Shown here: one piece after another, positions 32,793 to 42,132 of the stretch
Layout: the number at the start of each line of letters is the position of its first letter
How positions within the stretch are numbered: the first letter of the stretch is position 1
Assembly (NCBI RefSeq): GCF_943193215.1
Contig: NZ_CALPDH010000004.1
Coordinates: 189,256 to 253,255 of the forward strand
Direction of reading: 5' to 3'
Length of the DNA: 64,000 nt
Source of the DNA: Acetatifactor aquisgranensis
Lineage (GTDB): Bacteria; Bacillota; Clostridia; Lachnospirales; Lachnospiraceae
The notes under the pieces: generated by a model
What the model saw: only the letters and a program-made list of their open reading frames with translations
The model's database searches: none
What the model was told of the DNA's origin: nothing
Position numbers and translations under genes: made by a program

Positions 32793-34904
32793 ATGAGCGA
32801 GAGATTGAATGTGGAAGAGATTTTTGCCAGCAAAGTATTCACTTTCGGTAAGATGAAAGAGAGGCTGCCGAAGAGCGTATACAAAGAGGTCAGGCAGATT
32901 ATGGACCAGGGCGGCGAGCTGTCCCTGGCGGCTGCCGATGTGGTGGCAAAGGCCATGAAAGACTGGGCGGTGGAGAACGGGGCCACCCATTACACCCACT
33001 GGTTCCAGCCCCTGACCGGCATCACGGCGGAGAAGCATGACGCGTTCGTGACCCATCCCGATGAGGACGGCAAGATGATCATGGAGTTTTCGGGCAAGGA
33101 GCTGATCAAGGGCGAGCCAGACGCTTCCTCTTTCCCTTCCGGAGGTTTGAGGGCTACCTTTGAGGCCAGAGGCTACACGGCATGGGACATCACTTCCCCG
33201 GCTTTTTTGAAGGAGGACGCCACGGGAGTCATCCTCTGCATCCCCACGGCATTCTGCTCCTATACCGGGGAGGCGCTGGACAAGAAGACGCCGCTGCTGC
33301 GCTCCATGGAGGCGATCAGCGAGCAGGCGCTGCGCATTGTGCGGCTGTTCGGCAATACCGGGGCTACGAAAGTGGTGGCCAGCGTGGGGCCGGAGCAGGA
33401 GTATTTTCTGGTGGACAGGGAGAAATATCTGCAGAGAGAGGATCTGATTTTTGCAGGCCGGACCTTGTTCGGCGCGCCCGCACCCAAGGGACAGGAATTG
33501 GAAGACCACTATTTTGGCACCATCAGAGAGCGCGTGGGCGCGTATATGAAAGATTTGAACGCGGAGCTGTGGAAACTGGGCGTTACGGCCAAGACCCAGC
33601 ACAACGAGGTGGCGCCTGCCCAGCATGAGCTGGCCCCGGTCTATGAGACCGCGAACATCGCCGTGGATCACAACCAGCTGGTGATGGAGACCATGAAAAA
33701 GGTGGCGGGCCGTCACGGGCTCACCTGCCTGCTCCACGAGAAGCCTTTTGCGGGGGTGAACGGTTCCGGCAAACATAACAACTGGTCGCTGGGCACCGAC
33801 AACGGCGTGAACCTGCTGGATCCCGGCGAGACCCCCAATGAGAATATCCAGTTCCTGCTGGTCCTGGCATGCATCATCAAGGCCGTGGACATCCATGCGG
33901 ATCTGCTGCGGCAGAGCGCGTCGGACGTGGGCAACGACCACAGACTGGGAGCCAACGAGGCGCCTCCCGCCATCATCTCCGTCTTCCTGGGCGAGCAGCT
34001 GGAGGATGTGGTGAAGCAGCTGGTGGAGACCGGCGAGGCGGAGCACTGCCTGGAGGGCGGCAAGCTGGAGACCGGCGTGTCCACTTTGCCCGACCTGGAG
34101 AAAGATGCCACGGACCGCAACAGGACATCGCCTTTTGCTTTCACCGGAAATAAATTCGAGTTCCGTATGGTAGGCAGTTCGGATTCTATCGCCAGCCCGA
34201 ATACTACGCTGAACGCCATTGTGGCGGAGGCTTTCTGCGAGGCGGCCGACAGGCTGGAGAAGGCGGAGGACTTTGAGCTTGCCGTCCATGATCTGATTAA
34301 GGAGTATCTGGGGGCCCACCAGAGGATTATCTTCAACGGTGACGGCTATTCCGACGAATGGGTGGCGGAGGCGGCCAGGCGCGGCCTGCCCAACATCAAG
34401 TCCATGGTGGAGGCGGCCGCCACGCTGACCACGGACAAGGCGGTGAAGCTGTTCGAGAAATTCGGCATCTTTACCAAGGTGGAGCTGGAGTCCAGAGAAG
34501 AGATTATCTATGAGACCTATGTGAAGACGATCAACATCGAGGCCAATACCATGATCGACATGGCAGGCAAGAAGTATATCCCTGCTGTGGCAAAGTATAC
34601 CAAACAGCTGGCGGATGCTGTGGTGGCTGTCAGGGAAGCCGGGGTAGAGCCTACAGTGCAGGCAAGGCTTTTGGGCAAGGTGAATGAAAAGCTCACCGCG
34701 GCGCAGGAAGCGCTGAGCGGATTGAGCCAGGCCGCTGCTGCGGCTGCGGCTATAACAGATATGAAGTCCCAGGCGCTTTACTACAAAGATACCGTCAGGG
34801 AGGCCATGGATGCGCTCCGTGCGCCCATTGACGAGCTGGAGATGATTGTGGATAAGGGTGTCTGGCCGGTGCCGTCATACGGCGAGCTGACATTTGAGGT
34901 TTAA
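32793..34904 (+). CDS. glnN: glutamine synthetase type III
   Basis: A 703-residue GSIII enzyme forming glutamine from glutamate, ammonia and ATP. GSIII features are the long N-terminus (LNVEEIFASKVFTFGKMKER), TFEARGYTAWDITSPAF, GPEQEYFLV (metal-binding Glu), KTQHNEVAPAQHE, KPFAGVNGSGKHNNWS and NRTSPFAFTGNKFEFR, plus a helical C-terminal region. Family members work as dodecamers in anaerobes. AGAAGGGAGAA precedes the ATG. No glnB or amt gene is adjacent. Regulation probably involves the leader hairpin. Confidence 0.97.
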   Translation: MSERLNVEEIFASKVFTFGKMKERLPKSVYKEVRQIMDQGGELSLAAADVVAKAMKDWAVENGATHYTHWFQPLTGITAEKHDAFVTHPDEDGKMIMEFSGKELIKGEPDASSFPSGGLRATFEARGYTAWDITSPAFLKEDATGVILCIPTAFCSYTGEALDKKTPLLRSMEAISEQALRIVRLFGNTGATKVVASVGPEQEYFLVDREKYLQREDLIFAGRTLFGAPAPKGQELEDHYFGTIRERVGAYMKDLNAELWKLGVTAKTQHNEVAPAQHELAPVYETANIAVDHNQLVMETMKKVAGRHGLTCLLHEKPFAGVNGSGKHNNWSLGTDNGVNLLDPGETPNENIQFLLVLACIIKAVDIHADLLRQSASDVGNDHRLGANEAPPAIISVFLGEQLEDVVKQLVETGEAEHCLEGGKLETGVSTLPDLEKDATDRNRTSPFAFTGNKFEFRMVGSSDSIASPNTTLNAIVAEAFCEAADRLEKAEDFELAVHDLIKEYLGAHQRIIFNGDGYSDEWVAEAARRGLPNIKSMVEAAATLTTDKAVKLFEKFGIFTKVELESREEIIYETYVKTINIEANTMIDMAGKKYIPAVAKYTKQLADAVVAVREAGVEPTVQARLLGKVNEKLTAAQEALSGLSQAAAAAAAITDMKSQALYYKDTVREAMDALRAPIDELEMIVDKGVWPVPSYGELTFEV

Positions 34905-34923
34905 GAGGATAGAATTCACAGGA

Positions 34924-34953
34924 TGCGCGTCCCTGCCTTTGGCAGGGGCGCAT
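34924..34953 (+). repeat. hairpin after glnN
   Basis: CCCTGCC (34931-34937) / GGCAGGG (34941-34947), extended by GCGC/GCGC-like flanks. There is no strong T-run, so it is a possible weak terminator. Confidence 0.45.
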
Positions 34954-35003
34954 GACGTTTATGGAGATTATGAAAGCAAAGGGAAGAAAACGGCAGAAAT
35001 AGA

Positions 35004-35032
35004 TTGCCCGCTTTGCGCTTGCATGCTATAAT
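35004..35032 (+). promoter_or_regulatory. promoter of polytopic membrane protein gene
   Basis: -35 TTGCCC (35004-35009), 17-nt spacer, -10 TATAAT (35027-35032), 50 nt before the start codon. Confidence 0.65.
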
Positions 35033-35081
35033 CAGACTGTCGCTGTAATAGGGAGACAGTGGGTTTTGGAGGAGATGCAGG

Positions 35082-36800
35082 ATGCGGAAAGTACTTTGTG
35101 AGATACCAAAGTGGATGTTGGCCATTCTTGTGGGAGTAATACTTGCTAATATAAAGCGTGTTTTCCTGGATTTTGATGTGGACTGTGAATATGCGATTGC
35201 CCAGTCTTACCGTATGGCCAGAGGAGACCACATGATAGCGCAAATGTGGGAACCCCACCAGACATCAGCTTTTTTGAACGCTGTCTTTATTAAAATATAC
35301 CTGCTTTTGACCGGTACTACTACAGGAATCGCGCTATATCTTAATATAGTGGGATTAGGTGCAAAACTGGGAGTGGCATATGTGTTCTACCGCACATTCC
35401 GGAAATATTGTAACCACAATATTCTCTTTTTTATGTGTGCTTTTTTCATGACGGTCAATGCAAAAAACTTTATGATATTGGACTTTTCCAACATGATGGT
35501 GTATTTTTCAGTCTTGCTGTGCTGTTCCCTCTTTACTTACTTACAGAGGCAAGGGGAGACGGGGAGGAAAAATTTTTTCCTTGTACTGGCAGCTGTCTGC
35601 TTTTGTCTGGAGGTGCTCTCGTATCCGTCTGCAATTATACTTTTTCCTCTGATGCTGGTACTTTTATGCCGCTATTCTGTGACAAAAGGGAAGGATATGT
35701 GGGTGTTTTCGGGTGTATGCTTTGCCTTTGGCTGCACATATCTGGGAATTTTGACAGCACAGGCGGGATGGAGCCAATTTTGGACTTCAGTGAATTATAT
35801 CATAACGGGAGACGAGACACATCAGGTGGGGAAATTTGCAGTACAATTGAAAACCTATGCCGCGGAGGCGGGGAGCGTGGCTGTTTTATTTGGCGGTTGC
35901 GCTATTCTTTCGTTTCTGAGCGGCAAAGTGTCTGCCGGCAGGAGTGGCATTCTGACAAAATTCGACTATGTCAAAAGATTCTTCATCTTTCTGCTTAGTT
36001 ATAATTTTATTCACATATTGATTGACTTAAGTGAAAATGGCTTTCATGTGATATTCAGGCTGTTATATGTGGCCGTCTACATCCCGATTTTGTTTTTTGC
36101 GTTTATACTGAGGGAGAACTGTGACAGAGAAGAGCGCATGGCTTTCGACATAGGGGCGGAAATCAGCCTGTGGAGCTGTGTGGCAGTATTGCTTTTGACG
36201 AATCTTACTTTATTGACGACAGTTGCGTACTTGACGCTGGGCATCATGGTATCTATGATGCCGATTGGAAAGTACTTGCAGAAAACCATGCCAAATGAAA
36301 AGCGCATGAAAATGTACGGGATGTTCATTCTGTTTCTGGCGGTGGTCATTTTTAAGAACATCTATGTGTTCCGGCCGTGCAACAGACTGCATGCGACTAT
36401 CCTTTCTGTGAGGAATGTGGTCAGGGATGGGCCGATGCTGGGCATTTTTTCGGATTATATGGGGGCATACATCAGAAATGCGAACCTGATAGACTGGAGA
36501 CAATATGTGCACGAAGGGGATAAGGTATTGATTGTAGGCTATCCGGTCAGCACCATAGGATATTTGTATGAGGATACGGAAATTTGCGTGGATTCCACGA
36601 TTTCCAGTCCTACGTACAGTGAAAAGCTGCTGTCTTATTGGGAACTGAACCCATGGAAAGAGCCGGATGTCGTAGTCCTGGACTGCTGGTTCGGCGAACC
36701 GCATTTTCCCGAAGATGAATGGATTATGGAATGGATAGGGGAAAACTTCGATTCTTATGTCAATGGAACTTATATACGTGTTTACAGGAAGGAATGGTAG
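35082..36800 (+). CDS. polytopic membrane protein, possible GT-C glycosyltransferase
   Basis: 572 residues with about 11-12 membrane helices and a soluble C-terminal part of about 120 residues. After the first helix an external loop reads FDVDCEYAIAQSYRMARGDH, whose acidic residues resemble the DxD-like loop of GT-C glycosyltransferases, followed by MWEPHQTSAF. This suggests a polyprenyl-sugar-dependent transferase, but no family signature is certain. AT content and codon use are higher in A/T than neighbours, suggesting horizontal origin. It stands alone with its own promoter, between glnN and tRNA-Gln. Fold layout resembles the broken gene at 49.8-51.5 kb. Confidence 0.65.
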   Translation: MRKVLCEIPKWMLAILVGVILANIKRVFLDFDVDCEYAIAQSYRMARGDHMIAQMWEPHQTSAFLNAVFIKIYLLLTGTTTGIALYLNIVGLGAKLGVAYVFYRTFRKYCNHNILFFMCAFFMTVNAKNFMILDFSNMMVYFSVLLCCSLFTYLQRQGETGRKNFFLVLAAVCFCLEVLSYPSAIILFPLMLVLLCRYSVTKGKDMWVFSGVCFAFGCTYLGILTAQAGWSQFWTSVNYIITGDETHQVGKFAVQLKTYAAEAGSVAVLFGGCAILSFLSGKVSAGRSGILTKFDYVKRFFIFLLSYNFIHILIDLSENGFHVIFRLLYVAVYIPILFFAFILRENCDREERMAFDIGAEISLWSCVAVLLLTNLTLLTTVAYLTLGIMVSMMPIGKYLQKTMPNEKRMKMYGMFILFLAVVIFKNIYVFRPCNRLHATILSVRNVVRDGPMLGIFSDYMGAYIRNANLIDWRQYVHEGDKVLIVGYPVSTIGYLYEDTEICVDSTISSPTYSEKLLSYWELNPWKEPDVVVLDCWFGEPHFPEDEWIMEWIGENFDSYVNGTYIRVYRKEW

Positions 36801-36833
36801 CATAATTTTTTTGAAATTTTTTGAATTAAGGTA

Positions 36834-36862
36834 TTGCAAACTGGGAACACTTCGTGTATAAT
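36834..36862 (+). promoter_or_regulatory. promoter of tRNA-Gln
   Basis: -35 TTGCAA (36834-36839), 17-nt spacer, -10 TATAAT (36857-36862), 20 nt before the tRNA 5' end. Confidence 0.85.
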
Positions 36863-36881
36863 GTATCAAGTGATGTGACAT

Positions 36882-36953
36882 AGGGCTATCGCCAAACGGT
36901 AAGGCAACGGACTCTGACTCCGTCATTTCAAGGTTCGAATCCTTGTAGCCCTG
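36882..36953 (+). tRNA. tRNA-Gln (anticodon CTG)
   Basis: Full cloverleaf. Acceptor AGGGCTA (36882-36888) pairs with TAGCCCT (36946-36952), discriminator G. The anticodon stem ACGGA/TCCGT encloses the loop CTCTGAC with anticodon CTG. The T arm AAGG-TTCGAAT-CCTT is intact. CCA is not encoded. Confidence 0.95.
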
Positions 36954-36962
36954 TTATACAGA

Positions 36963-36992
36963 CCCTGGTGGAGAGATTCGCCGGGGTTTTTT
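36963..36992 (+). terminator. terminator of tRNA-Gln
   Basis: CCCTGGTG (36963-36970) pairs with CGCCGGGG (36979-36986) with two G-T pairs, loop GAGAGATT, followed by TTTTTT. A near copy occurs at 37782-37814. Confidence 0.85.
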
Positions 36993-37010
36993 GTGCAGCA
37001 AAATCAAGGG
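36963..37010 (+). repeat. direct repeat copy A flanking a transposase fragment
   Basis: The segment with GGTGGAGAGATTC, CCGGGGTT and AAAATCAAGGG (37000-37010) recurs at 37781-37830 with the same order and only small changes. The two copies bracket the transposase remnant. Confidence 0.7.
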
Positions 37011-37066
37011 TTTGCGGGATTTAGGGATGTAAACTGGGTTGTGGTGAGGAAAATGCCAATTCATAG

Positions 37067-37777
37067 GTCAATTTAAATGACAGCGACATCGTGAAACCGG
37101 ATGGACGCAAGTTCGAATCCCTTGGCCTTGTCAGGGACGGCTCCAAAAGCACGGACACAAAGAACGTCTATGAAAAAGGCTATCATGTCACAGAAGCCTG
37201 CGCCCTCACGAAGAACGGCCATCCCGTCAGTATCTTCTCCAAGGTCCATTCTTCAAAAGAGAAAGACTTCACATCCATCAATGATGTGACTTTTTCAGCA
37301 ATGGAACGGGCCGCCTCCCTGTTCGGAAAGGCCACTTTCGTCATGGACAGGGGATACGACGACAACAAGATGTTCCTGAAGCTCCATGGGCTGGAGCAGG
37401 ACTACGTCATCCGCCTTACGGCAAGGCGCAAGCTCCTCTTCCATGGGAAACGGATCCCGGCCACACAGCTGCGGGAACAGCGCAAGGGCAAGATCAAAAT
37501 GCCGCTTTATTATAAAGGCAAAAAACATGATGCCTATCTTTCCCATGTAAAAGTACAGATTACGGCTTCCAGGAAGGACATCTGCCTTGTCCTGGTCTAC
37601 GGCATCACGGAGCATGCTCAACTGCATTCAAAAAATGGCAGATTGGTACTTTTAATAGGCATATTCATTTTTTCAGTGCAGTTTGCGGAAACTCAAGCTT
37701 TTTCTTACCGTATGTGTCCTCCATTGGACAGAATAAAAGAGACAATGAAAGGGGTAGGTAAAAGACGGAGAAAATGA
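37067..37777 (+). pseudogene. IS4-family-like transposase, internal fragment
   Basis: The frame reads NDSDIVKPDGRKFESLG and continues with VYEKGYHVTEACALT and TFVMDRGYDDNKMF, typical of the DDE catalytic core of IS4-group transposases (second Asp in VMDRGYDD). Similarity stops near VLVYGITEH (about 37620). The remaining 50 codons are unrelated. The N-terminal half with the first catalytic Asp and the C-terminal Glu region are absent, and no terminal inverted repeats are seen. It is a dead fragment. It lies between two copies of the tRNA-Gln terminator region. Confidence 0.75.
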
Positions 37778-37780
37778 TGA

Positions 37781-37830
37781 GCCCCGGTGGAGAGATTCAC
37801 CGGGGTTGCTTTTTGCCGTAAAATCAAGGG
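37781..37830 (+). repeat. direct repeat copy B with terminator
   Basis: CCCCGGTG (37782-37789), loop GAGAGATT, CACCGGGG (37798-37805), then TTGCTTTTT and AAAATCAAGGG (37820-37830). It matches the tRNA-Gln downstream region. The hairpin is a perfect 8-bp stem here and still works as a terminator. Confidence 0.75.
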
Positions 37831-37867
37831 CTGGCATAAAATCCTAACGGATAGCGTCACTTCCAGT

Positions 37868-38827
37868 CTATCTGCCAGCCAGCGGCAGGTACAGGACAGG
37901 TGAGACACAGAGCAGGGATTCCAATTCCTGGTTTTCTTCATATAGTTTCGGAATCACAGGACAGGGTTCCGGCCCCTGGGCAAACACGGCGAGGCTGCTC
38001 CGGGAGATGCATAAAGGACTGTCAGGGGAGATGGCTGTCGTGAGGCTTCCTCCTGGCATCCGCAGCGTCATAAGGTATTTTTTCCCGGAATCCACAGGAC
38101 AACCGGTCTTTTTACCATCCTGGATTTCAAAGAGGATGCTCTGCTCCTGCGGAATGCTGCGGGCTGTCAGCAAAGGCCCTTTGGAAACCCAGGTCTGTCC
38201 CGAGCGGACTGCCTCTGTCAGCGCCTGGGAGATGGGGGTATCCTGCTTCTGAATAAAGGTTGCGTACTGCCCCTCAAAAGGTGCCCTGTTGTGAAGGTCC
38301 ATTCCGGAGGTGGCCGCAATGTGAATCCCTTCCAGCACGAGCTTCTCCCAGAGCGTCAGCGCCGGCAGGTTGACGGCGTACAGAGGCTCCGGGTTGTTGA
38401 AAATTTCGATGAAATCCGCTGCGCTGTAGTCGGTCATATGCATCTCAAAGCGGCATCCTGTAGCAAAAGGATAGCCAAAGGAAAAGGGATGTGCGATCCC
38501 TGCCAGAGCGCCGGTTTTGCGAATTTGCCTGAAAATCAGTTCCGGATTCCCGGGATCGATGGAGTCCCAGGGCACATATTCCGGCAGATTGAGGCACAGG
38601 ATATGCCCATAGTAAGTCGTATATTCCATGCCGTAAATGCACTGGACAGGGGCTGGATGATTCTTCAGCAGAGTCTCCATTTTGGCATGGCCGGAGATGG
38701 TATTATGGTCGGTGAGCGCGAAGGCATCCACTGCATTCTCCGCCATATAATCCAGCAATTCCCCGCAGGTGATGGAGGCATCGGACTCCGTAGTATGATT
38801 GTGAAGTTCAAGTCTCAGGAAAGTCAT
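37868..38827 (-). CDS. PHP-domain metallohydrolase (CehA/McbA-like)
   Basis: A 319-residue protein. The PHP metal-binding motifs are HNHTTESDAS (residues about 8-17), ALTDHNT (about 38-44), GMEY and GIAHPF, with a distal ATSGMDLHN motif. PHP proteins hydrolyse phosphoesters with two or three metal ions, and this group often lacks a known substrate. AGGAGG precedes the ATG. The start overlaps the stop of the upstream gene by 4 nt (ATGA), so the two are translationally coupled. Confidence 0.83.
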   Translation of the reverse strand: MTFLRLELHNHTTESDASITCGELLDYMAENAVDAFALTDHNTISGHAKMETLLKNHPAPVQCIYGMEYTTYYGHILCLNLPEYVPWDSIDPGNPELIFRQIRKTGALAGIAHPFSFGYPFATGCRFEMHMTDYSAADFIEIFNNPEPLYAVNLPALTLWEKLVLEGIHIAATSGMDLHNRAPFEGQYATFIQKQDTPISQALTEAVRSGQTWVSKGPLLTARSIPQEQSILFEIQDGKKTGCPVDSGKKYLMTLRMPGGSLTTAISPDSPLCISRSSLAVFAQGPEPCPVIPKLYEENQELESLLCVSPVLYLPLAGR

Positions 38828-39336
38828 GACAGTCCGCCTCCTTGATTCGTTTCTTCTTTTCCGCCCGCTTTTCGGCCGGATACCGTCACGGTATAAGGTG
38901 TATCGTCCATGAGAATCTGAAATGCCAGAACGGTCACTTTCAGCACGCCTTTCATAGGCGGCTCCGGCATCAGGCAGCCTTCCGAAAGCGCGTCAGGGCC
39001 GAAATGCATGTGGCGGCAGGTCAGCTGTTTATGAATGCAGCCGATGAAGCGGTCGTTCAACGCGGCGGATATATGTATTTCCGTTTTTGTTTCTTTGAAA
39101 AAAAGAACAGACAGTTCTTCCCGGCTCAGATGCTCATACTCCCTGGTATCATAATGGCTGCGGCAGTAATCCGTCAGCTCCTCCACAGGCACCTGGTCCG
39201 GAGAATCATAGTGCTGCTTCTCGAAGGTAAGGCAGATATCCAGTTCTTCCAGGGCGTAAGGCAGGCAGAAAGTATAGGTGATCTGCCCGACGAATTCCCG
39301 GCTCAGCAGGCCTTTGGCCTGATATAATTGCTGCAT
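38824..39336 (-). CDS. hypothetical protein coupled to PHP hydrolase
   Basis: 170 residues with no signal peptide or membrane helix. The middle has ISAALNDRFIGCIHKQLTCR followed by MHFGPDALSEGC, and the C-terminus is predicted beta-rich with a lysine-rich tail. I do not recognise the family. ATG 39336 is chosen because AGGAGG lies 8 nt upstream. Two earlier in-frame ATGs (39360, 39342) fall on or too near that site. It precedes and overlaps the PHP gene, so they probably work together. Confidence 0.65.
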   Translation of the reverse strand: MQQLYQAKGLLSREFVGQITYTFCLPYALEELDICLTFEKQHYDSPDQVPVEELTDYCRSHYDTREYEHLSREELSVLFFKETKTEIHISAALNDRFIGCIHKQLTCRHMHFGPDALSEGCLMPEPPMKGVLKVTVLAFQILMDDTPYTVTVSGRKAGGKEETNQGGGLS

Positions 39337-39374
39337 TGTCATTTCCTCCTCATTGTACATTTTCCCTGTTAATC

Positions 39375-39403
39375 CATATACTACGATAATAGAAAAAAGT
39401 CAA
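39375..39403 (-). promoter_or_regulatory. promoter of the PHP operon
   Basis: Minus strand: -35 TTGACT (39403-39398), 17-nt spacer, -10 TATATG (39380-39375). Confidence 0.65.
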
Positions 39404-39436
39404 CCCCCGGATGCGGGATATTCTCTATTATGACCA

Positions 39437-39465
39437 TTGCCCAAAAGCCGATATAGTTATAGAAT
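39437..39465 (+). promoter_or_regulatory. promoter of the M17 aminopeptidase gene
   Basis: -35 TTGCCC (39437-39442), 17-nt spacer, -10 TAGAAT (39460-39465). Divergent to the PHP promoter. Confidence 0.6.
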
Positions 39466-39536
39466 CAAGTATACAGAGGAGCATATGGAAAATTGTTGGA
39501 ATATTCTGAAAATTATGAAAAAAGGAGGGTATCGGA

Positions 39537-40862
39537 ATGCGGTTTGTACATAAAAAGAAAATGGAAGATGCAATCCCCGTACTGTGCTGCGGCGGAGAGG
39601 GCGGGGACAGAGAAGTCCTGCGGGAGGCAATCAACCGGCTGGGATATTCCCTGGCAGGAAACTGTCAGTTCGATGTGGATGATTTCGCCGTGAACCGGTT
39701 CGGAGATTCCGCCGAAAAGGCCGCGGGCTTTTTTACAGAGGCGCTGCTGCAGGGGGCCTATCGATTCGGGAAAAAGGCGCTGGAGGCAGATGCGGCGGAG
39801 AGATTATTTGAACTGCGGGACGGTCTGGCGGCAGAGCCGGATGTGACAGTCTATCTGGTTTCCGGCAGGGAAATCGAGGCGGAAATGAAAAAGGCAGAGC
39901 GATTAGGACGCTGCCGGAATTATGCGAGGATGCTGGGAGACTTGCCGGCTAATTATCTGACAGCAGACGATTTCTGCCGTTATGCGGAAGAGCTTGTCCG
40001 GGAGAAGCCTGCCCTGTCTTTGGAGATATACAGGGAGCAGGAGCTGGGCAGGATGGGCTGCGGGGGAATTCTGGCTGTAAATCAGGCTTCCCGGATTCCT
40101 GCGGCATTGCTGCGCCTGCGCTATGAGGGCACGCAGAAGGGCCCTGTGACGGCGCTGGTGGGCAAGGGCATCATGTTTGACAGCGGCGGCATGCACCTGA
40201 AATCCATGGAGTCCATGGAGGGCATGAAATATGACATGTGCGGCGCGGCGGACGTGCTGTGCCTGCTGGAATACGCGGCGGATACCGGATATGCCCTCCC
40301 CCTGGAGGGAGTGATTCCCCTGGCGGAAAATGCCCTGGGAGAAAAATGTGTCCGCATGGGGGATGTGATTACCATGCTCTCAGGCAGGATGGTGGAAGTA
40401 TATAATACAGACGCAGAGGGCAGGCTGGTTCTGGCGGATGCGCTGACATTCGCGGCGGGTAAGGCGGATCGTCTGGTGGATATGGCTACCCTGAGCTATT
40501 CCTGCCGGGAGGCTTTGGGAGATGAGACGGCGGGATTTTTCTGCAATGAAGAAGAACTGGCGTCCGGCACGGCCCGGGCAGCCGCGGAGGCCGGGGAGCC
40601 GGTGTGGCGCCTGCCTCTGGGCGAACGGTACAAGCGGCGGCTGCTCTGGTCAAAGACGGCGGACATGGCGAACTATATGCCGGACAAGAAAGCGGGAGCC
40701 AGCGTGGCGGCGTGTTTCCTGGAGGAGTTCACGGAAGGGCTGCCCTGGGTGCATTTCGATATGGTGGGGCCGGCGGTGCTGCGGAAAGAAAACGACAGAA
40801 TGGAGTGCGGCGCGACGGGGACGGTTTTTTCTACGGTGGTGAAATTGCTGGAACACGGTTGA
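39537..40862 (+). CDS. leucyl aminopeptidase family protein (M17)
   Basis: A 441-residue cytosolic metallo-aminopeptidase. The catalytic half has GKGIMFDSGG, MKYDMCGAADV and the M17 signature NTDAEGRLVLADAL, which carry the two-zinc ligands and catalytic Arg/Lys. The N-terminal domain is short and divergent, as in many clostridial members. AGGAGG lies 9 nt before ATG 39537. Role: removal of N-terminal residues from peptides. Monocistronic with its own promoter. Confidence 0.92.
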   Translation: MRFVHKKKMEDAIPVLCCGGEGGDREVLREAINRLGYSLAGNCQFDVDDFAVNRFGDSAEKAAGFFTEALLQGAYRFGKKALEADAAERLFELRDGLAAEPDVTVYLVSGREIEAEMKKAERLGRCRNYARMLGDLPANYLTADDFCRYAEELVREKPALSLEIYREQELGRMGCGGILAVNQASRIPAALLRLRYEGTQKGPVTALVGKGIMFDSGGMHLKSMESMEGMKYDMCGAADVLCLLEYAADTGYALPLEGVIPLAENALGEKCVRMGDVITMLSGRMVEVYNTDAEGRLVLADALTFAAGKADRLVDMATLSYSCREALGDETAGFFCNEEELASGTARAAAEAGEPVWRLPLGERYKRRLLWSKTADMANYMPDKKAGASVAACFLEEFTEGLPWVHFDMVGPAVLRKENDRMECGATGTVFSTVVKLLEHG

Positions 40863-40994
40863 AAAGTCTTCTGAAATGCTTTTCTATGGAAAAGCAGCCG
40901 TTATCAGTCTTTTCAAATGTCGTGATATATGATAAACTAATAAGGATACAGAAGGAATATCACAGATAGAAGCATTAAGCAGGAGTTAAGGATT

Positions 40995-42092
40995 ATGGAA
41001 GGAACAAACGAATACGGAACATGGCAGAACAACGCGGCGCCGTCCATGGAGGGCTGGCAGCAGGCAGAGGGAGAGCGGGAGAGACGGGAGAGGGAGAACC
41101 GGGAGCTGAAGGCGGCCAAAAAGCATTTCTCCAAACTGGGCGGAATGTACATCCTGGGGACTATAGTGATATACGCGGTGCAGCTGGTGCCCATGGCCCT
41201 GGTCTCGTTCCTGCTTCCGGAATGGCTGTGGAACGGAAATATCAGCATGCTTGTGTCCATGCTTCCCATGTACCTGATAGGCATGCCGGTGCTTATCCTT
41301 CTGGTGAGGACGATTCCCGCCGACAGGGTGGAGCGGCGTTCCATCCGGCCGGGGAGTTTCATCGTGGCTGTCGTTATGAGCTTCGGCGCCGTATACTTGA
41401 CCAATATCATCGGCAATGTCATCACCGCTGCAATCGGCACGCTCAAGGGCAGTTCTGTGCAGAACCAGCTGGCCAACATGACAGAATCCATCAGCCTGTG
41501 GATGATAGTTCTCTGGATGGTGATCTGCGCGCCTTTCATGGAAGAATATGTCTTCCGCAAGCTGATCGTGGACAGGACGATCCGCTATGGACAGGGAGTC
41601 GCGGTGCTTGTGTCCGGGCTGATGTTCGGCCTGTTCCACGGCAACCTGAATCAGTTCGTCTACGCCTTTGTGCTGGGTGTGTTCCTGGCTTTCCTGTATG
41701 TGAAGACCGGCAATCTGAAGATTACCATTGCCATCCATATGATGATCAACTTCATGGGAGGTCTGGTGAGTTCGGCTCTGATGCGGGCGATTGATCTGAA
41801 CGAGTATCTGGAGATGGTTTCCGACATGGACATGGATGCTATGATGGCCTATATCAGCGAGAATATGGCAGGGCTGCTGGCATATGGCGTATTCCTGATA
41901 TTTATCTTCGGCATGCTGATAGCGGGCCTGGTGCTGTTCATCGTGTGTCTGGCGAAGAAGAGATTCACATTTGCCCGGGGCCAGGTGGTGATTCCCAGAG
42001 GGAAAAGGTTCAGCACGATTTTCCTGAATGTGGGGATGCTCCTTTACAGCATATTCTGGATTGCGATGATAATTTATCAGCTGTTCGCATAA
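40995..42092 (+). CDS. CPBP-family intramembrane metalloprotease
   Basis: 365 residues with about eight membrane helices. The motif EEYVFRKLIVDR (EExxxR) and the second motif FGLFHGNLNQF (FxxxH) define the CPBP/Abi (CAAX protease-like) glutamic intramembrane endopeptidases. The N-terminus is cytoplasmic, charged and helical (about 50 residues). AGGAG lies 9 nt before the ATG. Substrates of bacterial members include bacteriocin-related and membrane proteins. None is indicated here. Confidence 0.88.
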   Translation: MEGTNEYGTWQNNAAPSMEGWQQAEGERERRERENRELKAAKKHFSKLGGMYILGTIVIYAVQLVPMALVSFLLPEWLWNGNISMLVSMLPMYLIGMPVLILLVRTIPADRVERRSIRPGSFIVAVVMSFGAVYLTNIIGNVITAAIGTLKGSSVQNQLANMTESISLWMIVLWMVICAPFMEEYVFRKLIVDRTIRYGQGVAVLVSGLMFGLFHGNLNQFVYAFVLGVFLAFLYVKTGNLKITIAIHMMINFMGGLVSSALMRAIDLNEYLEMVSDMDMDAMMAYISENMAGLLAYGVFLIFIFGMLIAGLVLFIVCLAKKRFTFARGQVVIPRGKRFSTIFLNVGMLLYSIFWIAMIIYQLFA

Positions 42093-42132
42093 AAAGGTTT
42101 GCGGCAGCCGGATCATTGAAAGGGATTTTAAG

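Noticed and set aside
36801..36881. T-rich stretch after the membrane protein taken as terminator
   Set aside because: No hairpin precedes the T-run. The region is explained by the tRNA promoter.
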